This document shows, in pieces, positions 30,292 to 36,295 of a stretch of 64,000 nucleotides of DNA. Source of the DNA: a virus; IMG/VR virus record IMGVR_UViG_3300042261_002391, positions 24,469-88,468 of that record; one strand, given 5' to 3'. The notes beneath the pieces are model-generated. The model worked only from the letters and a program-made list of their open reading frames with translations, was not told the origin of the DNA and did no database searches. The translations under genes and the position numbers were made by a program. The first letter of the stretch is position 1; each line of letters begins with the position of its first letter.

Positions 30292-30513
30292 TTATTTCTT
30301 TCTAAAGAAAACTTTTAATGGGTTTAATTTAGCAAAGATAAAGTAGAGTATAAAGAAAAATAGAGACAATAGGTAGAAAATAGAAATTGAAAACCAATAA
30401 CTTCCCGTTGTGTCTATTAACCACTTCAGAATAGCGTCGTAACCCATAGGATTGAAAAATGTTCCTAAAAAGAGGAACAGAGTCGCTAGTTTCTCCCTGT
30501 TTATTACCTTCAT
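30292..30513 (-). CDS. Small membrane protein
   Basis: 73 residues from the ATG at 30513 with two hydrophobic segments (about 9-32 and 40-60, e.g. WFSISIFYLLSLFFFILYFI), then a basic end KVFFRKK. No family recognised. Confidence 0.65.
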   Translation of the reverse strand: MKVINREKLATLFLFLGTFFNPMGYDAILKWLIDTTGSYWFSISIFYLLSLFFFILYFIFAKLNPLKVFFRKK

Positions 30514-30559
30514 CACTTTCCATATTTTTCGAATTAATAAATGTAATTTTTTTCATATG

Positions 30560-30633
30560 AGCCGAGGACAGGACTCGAACCTGCAACTTCCTGATTACAA
30601 GTCAGGCACTCTACCAATTAAAGTTACCTCGGC
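30560..30633 (-). tRNA. tRNA-Thr(TGT)
   Basis: Acceptor GCCGAGG/CCTCGGC, anticodon stem CCTGA/TCAGG with loop CTTGTAA, T-arm GCAGG/CCTGT, U73. Its 5' end overlaps the last codons of the HNH gene at 30624. Confidence 0.93.
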
Positions 30634-31082
30634 ATTGTTCTTTCTTTTCGACCATTTCCACGATTAGCACCTTTATATGTTGGTGTTAAACTATGACAAT
30701 TAGGACATAAAAGTTTTAAATTTTCTTCTTTATTATTCAAATAATTACCATCAATATGTTCGATTTCCAACGGTATTTTACCAGTGTATTGATTAACTTC
30801 AGACCATCCGCATTCAGAGCATTTGTTGGAGAATTTTTCAAATATATATCTTTTAATGTGACATGATAATTGATATTCACCTCTCATTCCATCAACTAAT
30901 CCAGCTTTCCATTTATCGATATACTCCAGATATTTAATATCTGCGCCAATTTTTGCTTTTTCAGATGAATGTAATTTTGAGCAATCTTTGCAATATACCA
31001 CCTTCCATTTTTTTATTTCGGAAGGTCTTCGATAGATTGGTTTATTACAATCACTACAATTACAATTTGGTTTTCTCACCAT
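30624..31082 (-). CDS. HNH homing endonuclease
   Basis: 152 residues. Two CxxC fingers near the N-terminus (NCSDCNKP, YCKDCSK), then the HNH domain CSECGW, LEIEHIDGNYLNNKEENLKL and CPNCHSLTPTYKG. It lacks the long N-terminal helix-turn-helix of its relatives. Its last ten bases lie inside tRNA-Thr, so gene and tRNA overlap. Confidence 0.88.
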   Translation of the reverse strand: MVRKPNCNCSDCNKPIYRRPSEIKKWKVVYCKDCSKLHSSEKAKIGADIKYLEYIDKWKAGLVDGMRGEYQLSCHIKRYIFEKFSNKCSECGWSEVNQYTGKIPLEIEHIDGNYLNNKEENLKLLCPNCHSLTPTYKGANRGNGRKERTMPR

Positions 31083-31099
31083 ATTTATTTTCTATTTTG

Positions 31100-31171
31100 A
31101 GCCGACTATTGGAATCGAACCAATATTTACGGGTTACAAAGCCGTAGTAATAACCGTTATACGAAGTCGGC
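31100..31171 (-). tRNA. tRNA-Thr(TGT), second copy
   Basis: Acceptor GCCGACT/AGTCGGC, anticodon loop TTTGTAA with a C-C mismatch at the top of the stem (ACGGC/CCCGT), T-arm ATTGG/CCAAT, U73. Confidence 0.8.
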
Positions 31172-31176
31172 ATTTG

Positions 31177-31521
31177 TTATATTATATGACCAATTCTCTC
31201 TTTCACATGTGCTTTATATCTTTCGATATTTCTAACACTACCACGTGTTGCCGGGTGATAAATGAATTCATGCGATATTTGGTGCTTTTTAAGCTCTTTT
31301 TCGACCTTTCTGCCCATTGCTATTACAACACCATTAAATGATTGAATATCGTTTATATCATCTTCAAATACGTTTTTAAACTCACATTCATTCCAATCAA
31401 TTCCAATGTTTTCAACTGCTTTTGATAAATGTGCTGCAGCTAATCGCTTATCAACCCAAGTAACATTCATTCTAATTGCAGTATTACTTCTTCTTTCTCC
31501 GACAAATAAAAATCGTTTCAT
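31177..31521 (-). CDS. Conserved phage protein, possibly uracil-DNA-glycosylase-fold
   Basis: 114 residues: FLFVGERRSN at the N-terminus, WVDKRLAAAHL, GVVIAMGRKVEKEL and FIYHPATRGSVRN. The order VGE...AMGR...HPA resembles the layout of the UDG superfamily, though too short for an active glycosylase. Recognised as a phage family; function uncertain. Confidence 0.6.
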   Translation of the reverse strand: MKRFLFVGERRSNTAIRMNVTWVDKRLAAAHLSKAVENIGIDWNECEFKNVFEDDINDIQSFNGVVIAMGRKVEKELKKHQISHEFIYHPATRGSVRNIERYKAHVKERIGHII

Positions 31522-31525
31522 ATTA

Positions 31526-31888
31526 TTAATTGTTAATCATTTCGTTTTTAGATTCCAAAAATTTTTCTAAAATCAATTCCTTCCTGAATGTTGTTGTTAC
31601 ATATTCATCAATTTTATTCAAAGTTAGGTTTTTAATTAGTTCTTCAACAGTAATGTATTTACCTTCAGAATAAACCATTGGTGGATATGAAACACCTTTC
31701 CAAATACGTGGAGTAAAATATTTTACTCCCAGCCTTGCCCAACCATAGATTGCAATTTCTTTTGGTCTAATATTGGTGATTTTTTGGCATTCACTACAAT
31801 AGCATAAAGAAACCGGAGCATAATCAGTAGAATAAACACCTTCACTTTCCCGTTCTTCACAAAAATCACAAATTGTTGCGTTATTCAT
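31526..31888 (-). CDS. Zinc-finger protein
   Basis: 120 residues: CDFCEE near residue 7 and CYCSEC near 29 form a four-Cys zinc finger; the rest is a small mixed domain with a helical C-terminus. It sits 4 nt upstream of the 31177-31521 gene, so they are co-transcribed. Not assigned. Confidence 0.7.
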   Translation of the reverse strand: MNNATICDFCEERESEGVYSTDYAPVSLCYCSECQKITNIRPKEIAIYGWARLGVKYFTPRIWKGVSYPPMVYSEGKYITVEELIKNLTLNKIDEYVTTTFRKELILEKFLESKNEMINN

Positions 31889-31909
31889 TCTTTTTATTTA
31901 AAAAGTTTG

Positions 31910-31981
31910 CGCTCCGAGGGAATTACGATATCCCAACCCTCACTTTAACAGAGTGACGCTCTACCTTTGAGCTACCGAAGC
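31910..31981 (-). tRNA. tRNA-Asn(GTT)
   Basis: Acceptor GCTTCGG/TCGGAGC, D-arm GCTC/GAGC, anticodon stem TCACT/AGTGA with loop CTGTTAA, G73. The T-loop (ATCGTAA) departs from TTCGAAT. Confidence 0.85.
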
Positions 31982-31988
31982 ATTTGTT

Positions 31989-32147
31989 TTAAACATCATC
32001 GATGTCTTTTTGTTTTTTCCTATCATACTTCTTTTTTGATGTATGAATTTTGTTTACTGTCACCCAACCAGTGGAATTTTCTAGTTCGGCTTCTCTCGAC
32101 CCTTTTCTCGATGCGAGAACATAGTCCGATAGTTTCTTCTTTTTCAT
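31989..32147 (-). CDS. Small conserved basic protein
   Basis: 52 residues: begins MKKKKLSDYVLASRKGSREA and ends SKKKYDRKKQKDIDDV. The pattern SRKxSREAE followed by KxHxSKKxYxRKK is a small family common on Bacteroidota phages and plasmids; function unknown. It lies between the two tRNA-Asn genes. Confidence 0.75.
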   Translation of the reverse strand: MKKKKLSDYVLASRKGSREAELENSTGWVTVNKIHTSKKKYDRKKQKDIDDV

Positions 32148-32163
32148 TTCACTAGTTTTTTTG

Positions 32164-32235
32164 CGCCCCGAATAGGACTCGAACCTATAATCTATTGGTT
32201 AACAGCCAATTGCTTCACCATTAAGCTATCGGAGC
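32164..32235 (-). tRNA. tRNA-Asn(GTT), second copy
   Basis: Acceptor GCTCCGA/TCGGGGC, anticodon stem ATTGG/CCAAT with loop CTGTTAA, G73. Its first 15 nt overlap the 3' end of the HNH gene at 32221. Confidence 0.92.
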
Positions 32236-32928
32236 ATTGTTTATTTTTTCATGTAATTCAATATGACAATTAGCACATAGTAATATACATTTATCCACTT
32301 CTTTTTTTAAACGTTCGATTGAATAACTTTTACCACTAACCGTAAAATCTTTCATATTTGGATTGGTGTGATGAAATTGTAACACACTTATTGACTTATC
32401 ATATCCACAAATTTCACACTTACCTCCCTTATATTGAATTAACTCAATTTTTTTTCGCTTTCTCCATTCAATAACTGATTGAGATTTTGTTTTTGTCTTT
32501 TCCCTCTTAAATATTTTCAAATCGGGTATTAATTTTCTCAAAGTATCTCTACTGGTATTAAAATGCTTTGCAGTTAATCTTAGTGATTTTACGGTATTAT
32601 AGTATGTAATAATCTCATCAACATCAAATCTTTTTTTTACAGTATTAATTGGTTTATTTAACTTATATTTTCTACATATTTTAATTAACTTATCTTCACT
32701 AATGTCAACTATTTTAAGTATTTCATCATATGTTTTTTCTTCAATCCTTAATTTTTTTATTAATTCGATTGTCCTTTCATCAACGCCAAATAAAAAACTG
32801 TTAATATTACCACCAAGACCAGCATTATTTAAATGATATGATACCGTACTTTTACTACAATTTAAGTTTTTGGCGATTTCATTAATACTTTTACCCCTTT
32901 TCCTTAATTCTAAAATTTTTTCTTTCAT
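32221..32928 (-). CDS. HNH homing endonuclease
   Basis: 235 residues from the ATG at 32928; an ATG at 32952 is closer to the late-type box (32961) than other genes allow. N-terminal helix-turn-helix (SINEIAKNLNCSKSTVSYHL), a second HTH-like region, then CEICGYDKS, LQFHHTNP and CILLCANCHIELHEK. The HxxH form is a variant HNH. The last five codons lie inside tRNA-Asn. Confidence 0.88.
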   Translation of the reverse strand: MKEKILELRKRGKSINEIAKNLNCSKSTVSYHLNNAGLGGNINSFLFGVDERTIELIKKLRIEEKTYDEILKIVDISEDKLIKICRKYKLNKPINTVKKRFDVDEIITYYNTVKSLRLTAKHFNTSRDTLRKLIPDLKIFKREKTKTKSQSVIEWRKRKKIELIQYKGGKCEICGYDKSISVLQFHHTNPNMKDFTVSGKSYSIERLKKEVDKCILLCANCHIELHEKINNAPIA

Positions 32929-32960
32929 ATTATTAATACCGATGATTAACATCTTTTGTT

Positions 32961-32969
32961 AATAAATAC
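32961..32969 (-). promoter_or_regulatory. Late-type GTATTTATT box
   Basis: Minus strand, preceded by ACTTTTTTGCAG; drives the HNH gene. Confidence 0.55.
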
Positions 32970-33017
32970 GTATAACTGCAAAAAAGTTCGATTCTTTATC
33001 ACAAAATTAATATTTTA

Positions 33018-33085
33018 GCTCTCGTATTGGACTCGAACCAATCCCGCCCTGCTTCACGCAGAGTGTACCTTCCACTATACGAACG
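33018..33085 (-). tRNA. tRNA-like element, His(GTG)-like, shortened anticodon loop
   Basis: T-arm ATTGG/CCAAT and C73 (typical of tRNA-His) are present. The anticodon arm is CTGC/GCAG with a 5-nt loop GTGAA, two bases short, and the acceptor has one mismatch. Possibly decayed; an intact His(GTG) lies at 63060. Confidence 0.55.
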
Positions 33086-33188
33086 AAATAACTACTACTC
33101 AACTTCACCGCTAAATTCCATTTTTTGTAGAGAACATAAATCTAATCAATGATGTTAGCGCATCATGTTTCAACTTCCAATTCTTTTG

Positions 33189-33262
33189 TAGTGAGGGTGA
33201 GGGTCGAACTCACACATCTTTTGCTTATAAGACAAATGCCGTCACCATTTAGCTACCTCACC
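33189..33262 (-). tRNA. tRNA-Ile(TAT)
   Basis: Acceptor GGTGAGG/CCTCACT, anticodon stem TTTGT/GCAAA with loop CTTATAA, T-arm GTGAG/CTCAC, A73. Reads the rare codon ATA. Confidence 0.9.
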
Positions 33263-33271
33263 ATTTATTAA

Positions 33272-33478
33272 CTACCATTCAATAGTAACATCTTTTACTG
33301 ATTCAACATCAATTTCATGATAATATTTCCTATGTTTTTTATTGAAAAGAGTGCTTCTAATATTATTAAAACTACAATCACTTGGGCAATGAATTAGTGC
33401 AGTTCCATTTCCTTTTTCTTCCGTGCCTTGACAATAATATGTATAGGTATATTCAAGTAAAACATATTTCCATTCCAT
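33272..33478 (-). CDS. Small hypothetical protein
   Basis: 68 residues, TAG stop, beta-rich with aromatic residues (YVLLEYTYTYYCQG). Second gene behind the YqeY-like gene. Not recognised. Confidence 0.65.
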   Translation of the reverse strand: MEWKYVLLEYTYTYYCQGTEEKGNGTALIHCPSDCSFNNIRSTLFNKKHRKYYHEIDVESVKDVTIEW

Positions 33479-33483
33479 AACAA

Positions 33484-33885
33484 CTAACTTAAAATTTGTT
33501 TTACAATATTACTTACAATAATGTTATCAGCTTTTCCTTTGTACAGTGCATTAAATTTGCCCATTATCATTCCGAATGATTTCATGTCCAATGCGATTGC
33601 ATAATCAGCAATAATTGAATCAACTGCTATCTTAATTTCATCATCAGACATTAATTCTGGTAAATATGCAGCATAGAAATTAGCTTCCTCGATATTTGAA
33701 CATTCAATCGCCGAATTTTTCATTTGTTTCAATACTTCAAACGCAACTGAATCGGGAAGATTTGTAGTCCCTTTACGCTGTAATTCACTTTTAATCATTT
33801 TCAAACGATTGATTAGCACGTTGTCACGATTTTTTTCTGCAAGTGCTTGTTTCAATTCTTCATTTACTTTTTCCTGCAATAGCAT
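33484..33885 (-). CDS. YqeY/GatB-tail-like protein
   Basis: 133 residues from the ATG at 33885, which fits the promoter at 33910. The pattern LLQEKVNEELKQALAEKNRD, RLKMIKSEL, YLPELMSDDEI and FGMIMGKF...GKAD...VKQIL matches the YqeY family, related to the tail domain of the tRNA amidotransferase subunit GatB. Its exact role is unclear; the position among tRNA genes fits a link to tRNA metabolism. TAG stop. Confidence 0.8.
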   Translation of the reverse strand: MLLQEKVNEELKQALAEKNRDNVLINRLKMIKSELQRKGTTNLPDSVAFEVLKQMKNSAIECSNIEEANFYAAYLPELMSDDEIKIAVDSIIADYAIALDMKSFGMIMGKFNALYKGKADNIIVSNIVKQILS

Positions 33886-33909
33886 AGTTTCAATTTTTAA
33901 ATTAACACA

Positions 33910-33939
33910 CAAAATTAACTAAATAATTCAATCTACCAA
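33910..33939 (-). promoter_or_regulatory. Host-type promoter (TTG-N19-TAATTTTG)
   Basis: Perfect TAnnTTTG on the minus strand, 25 bp before the ATG at 33885. Confidence 0.75.
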
Positions 33940-33959
33940 AATATTTGATAAATTTTTTG

Positions 33960-34033
33960 AGCAGCATCCCGGATTTGAACCGAGACCTCAACCTTGGAAG
34001 GGTCATATGCTAACCGTTAAACACCAATGCTGC
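33960..34033 (-). tRNA. tRNA-Gly(TCC)
   Basis: Acceptor GCAGCAT/ATGCTGC, anticodon stem TGACC/GGTTG with loop CTTCCAA, T-arm CTCGG/CCGGG, U73. Confidence 0.9.
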
Positions 34034-34104
34034 TTATGTGATAAAGAGATAATCAATATGAAGCAATTAAATCGACATACCTCGAACTTTCCGTCATTAC
34101 CTCG

Positions 34105-35166
34105 CTATAATGTCCGGGAGTTTATCTCTTCACATTTTAAGTTAATTAAATCATCATAACTATATTCTTTATTTTCAAGTATTAATAATACAGAAAACCC
34201 CAACTTAATATATTCATTAAACTTATCAATAATATTATTTTTATTTAATGTAAATTTTGATTTAATTTCAATTATTTTATTTTCATGAGGAATATAAAAA
34301 TCTGGGATTGCTACTCTATATTTTTTATTAGATGAATCCCAATATTTAATTCTAAAATACTCTACTTCATAATCAATTTTATTATTATCTAAATTAATTG
34401 CAAAATTTAATTCATATGAACTTCTATAGTATATTTTTTTTCCGTTCCATGTTTCATGCCAGCCATGTTTATATTGGTATTTAGTCTCTGAACTTAAAAC
34501 ATTATTGTTTAACTTACCTATCAAACATGCGTTAATTTCACTCTCGGATAGATTTCTAGTTTTAATACCAAATGATTTTAATATATGCAATATATTTTCA
34601 GAATTTTTATTATAATTATATTTAATTGCAATATCTTTAGGTGATAAATTATTGTCAAAATATTCCTTTAACAATAACTCCCTTATCCTATAATACTCTT
34701 CAAATATTTTCAATGTTCCAACAGAATCCAAATCAAACCCAAATTCAATTAAATTATTAAACCATTTTTTTGAGTGTTTACATATTTCAATATTTACACA
34801 TTTTTCCTGTCCACAAATTTTACATAATTTAGGTTTGTTATTTTTTTGTGACTTTATCGATAAAGTATTTTTTATTTTGTTCTTAGTTGCTTCACTCACT
34901 ATTCTAATTTGATTATTGAATTTAGCTGAACATGAATGTGAACAAAAATTAAGTTGTCTTTTATTCAATGAAGTATTACAAAATTTACATTTATTAGTAC
35001 ATTCAACTCTTCGTCGATTATATGTATTTAAGTCAAAACCAACAGATTTTGCAATATTTTTCAACTTTAAAATACCTGCAGAATTATCTGAAAATCCAAA
35101 ATAAACATACGCTTCTGTTCTACTATTAAAACTATTTAAAATATCAAACATTTTGCTATTTTCCAT
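34105..35166 (-). CDS. Homing-type endonuclease with PD-(D/E)xK domain
   Basis: 353 residues. N-terminal module resembling the start of the 63137 protein, a CKFC/CSHSC finger followed by SAKFNNQ, a second CKICG motif, a helix-turn-helix region, and a C-terminal nuclease: YRSSYELNFAINLD, then IPDFYIPHENKIIEIKS (Asp, Glu-x-Lys). TAG stop. Late-type box at 35179. Lies 71 nt from tRNA-Gly. Confidence 0.85.
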   Translation of the reverse strand: MENSKMFDILNSFNSRTEAYVYFGFSDNSAGILKLKNIAKSVGFDLNTYNRRRVECTNKCKFCNTSLNKRQLNFCSHSCSAKFNNQIRIVSEATKNKIKNTLSIKSQKNNKPKLCKICGQEKCVNIEICKHSKKWFNNLIEFGFDLDSVGTLKIFEEYYRIRELLLKEYFDNNLSPKDIAIKYNYNKNSENILHILKSFGIKTRNLSESEINACLIGKLNNNVLSSETKYQYKHGWHETWNGKKIYYRSSYELNFAINLDNNKIDYEVEYFRIKYWDSSNKKYRVAIPDFYIPHENKIIEIKSKFTLNKNNIIDKFNEYIKLGFSVLLILENKEYSYDDLINLKCEEINSRTL

Positions 35167-35178
35167 ACTAAAGTTTAT

Positions 35179-35187
35179 AATAAATAC
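35179..35187 (-). promoter_or_regulatory. Late-type GTATTTATT box
   Basis: Minus strand, 13 bp before the ATG at 35166; TTTTTTCC lies 10 nt upstream. Confidence 0.55.
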
Positions 35188-35263
35188 TTACTTTAGCGGA
35201 AAAAACACGTTATGAGCCAAATATAATAAACATATTTCCAAGGTTCATAATAATCATATTTCG

Positions 35264-35336
35264 TTGGAAAGGTGGAAATCGAATCCACTTAAACGGTTTT
35301 TCAAACCGTCAGATACACCACGTCTCTCACTTTCCA
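35264..35336 (-). tRNA. tRNA-Phe(GAA)
   Basis: Acceptor TGGAAAG/CTTTCCA, anticodon stem ACGGT/ACCGT with loop TTGAAAA, T-arm GTGGA/TCCAC, A73. Confidence 0.9.
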
Positions 35337-35374
35337 ATATTAAATTTCACATATAAAGAAATTCATATAAAAAT

Positions 35375-35528
35375 GGTTCTGGTGTGAGCCTCCTACTCAC
35401 GTCTCCCGATGATATTTCGACCATCATAAATGTCTCGGAGATTATTGATGTATCAAACCGTATTGCCAAGTACGTTTACATTAACTTTCTACTGAACATT
35501 AGGTCAGCCTCTTATGCAATCCAGAACC
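35375..35528 (-). ncRNA. Candidate structured RNA in the tRNA cluster
   Basis: Gene-free 260-bp gap between tRNA-Phe and tRNA-Ser. A long-range 8-bp stem (GGTTCTGG with CCAGAACC at 35375 and 35521) encloses a GTGAG/CTCAC hairpin and a longer TCTCC...ATGAT/ATCAT...GGAGA hairpin. A further CCAAAA...TTTTGG hairpin lies beside it near 35563-35592. No open frame. Not a family I can name. Confidence 0.45.
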
Positions 35529-35602
35529 TTCACATCTAAAGATTCATGACTTCTTTTCGATGCACAAACCAAAACGATGGTGTCCTATCCATTTTGGTTT
35601 TG

Positions 35603-35697
35603 AGGAAGAAGTCGGACTCGAACCGACACACCACGTTCTTCACATGATTACTCGTAGTTTTCAAGACTACTCCCTTACCAATTAGGGTTATTCTTCC
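35603..35697 (-). tRNA. tRNA-Ser(TGA)
   Basis: Acceptor GGAAGAA/TTCTTCC, anticodon stem GTAGT/ACTAC with loop CTTGAAA, long variable arm, T-arm GTCGG/CCGAC. The base after the acceptor is U, not the usual G73. Confidence 0.9.
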
Positions 35698-35707
35698 ATT
35701 ATTATCG

Positions 35708-35788
35708 TAGTGATGGTGGGATTCGAACCCACATTACCTTACGGTACACCTTATCAGGGTGCTGCCTTAACCAATCGACCACATCACT
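35708..35788 (-). tRNA. tRNA-Ile(GAT) with extra variable hairpin
   Basis: Acceptor AGTGATG/CATCACT, anticodon stem GCACC/GGTGT with loop CTGATAA, T-arm GTGGG/CCCAC, A73. The variable region forms TACC-GTAA-GGTA, a class II-like arm unexpected for Ile. The D-arm (GTCGATTGGTTAAGGC) is Ser-like. Confidence 0.85.
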
Positions 35789-35851
35789 ATATTTTAGTAA
35801 TACTATGCATTAATTATTGAAAAGCGATAATTTTCGCATAATATTACTATG

Positions 35852-35926
35852 AGCACGGAGTGGGATTTGAACCCACGACTTTACAGTTTTGCAGACTGTT
35901 GCCTTTGACCACTCGACCATCCGTGC
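35852..35926 (-). tRNA. tRNA-Cys(GCA), second copy
   Basis: Same as 4653-4727 except for three changes: compensatory ones in the acceptor (GCACGGA/TCCGTGC) and one in the T-loop. Confidence 0.93.
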
Positions 35927-35963
35927 ATTATTTTTACCCAACATGTCAATGAACTAAAACAAA

Positions 35964-35990
35964 AAACCCGAAACTTTTGATTTCGGGTTT
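35964..35990 (-). terminator. Terminator of the small-ORF cassette
   Basis: AAACCCGAAA/TTTCGGGTTT stem with A6/T flanks, downstream of the 36011 gene. Confidence 0.85.
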
Positions 35991-36010
35991 TACTTTATGC
36001 TTAATATTCT

Positions 36011-36145
36011 TTACGAACCTATCGCATCCTCTACACCCGAATCAATTACAATATTTCTGCCTGTAATGTTAGAACAGAATATACCATTTCCATTGCGACT
36101 TGATGTCCCAAAATTTGAACTTGATATGGTTGTAAAAGTATTCAT
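36011..36145 (-). CDS. Small protein, cassette copy A
   Basis: 44 residues with Ser/Asn/Gly-rich start and GIFCSNITGRN. It lies between a double promoter (36187-36227) and a strong terminator. Two similar cassettes lie at 49232-49459 and 60764-61004. Expression should be strong; function unknown. Confidence 0.6.
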   Translation of the reverse strand: MNTFTTISSSNFGTSSRNGNGIFCSNITGRNIVIDSGVEDAIGS

Positions 36146-36186
36146 CGTTTTTATTTTTAATTGTTAATATTAATTCGTTTTCATCT

Positions 36187-36227
36187 AAATACGTTGCAAA
36201 GGTAAAAAAGGTTACACAATTTGCAAA
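36187..36227 (-). promoter_or_regulatory. Composite promoter: ECF-type and host-type interleaved
   Basis: TGTAACC, 16 nt, CGTATTT (36187-36216) shares DNA with TTTG, 19 nt, TACCTTTG (36197-36227). About 45 bp are repeated almost exactly at 60964-61004. Confidence 0.75.
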
Positions 36228-36295
36228 CATTTTTCAGGAAAAAATGAAAAAAAAATCATTAATTTTTATAAGTATTTAATTTTCAAACATATCCA

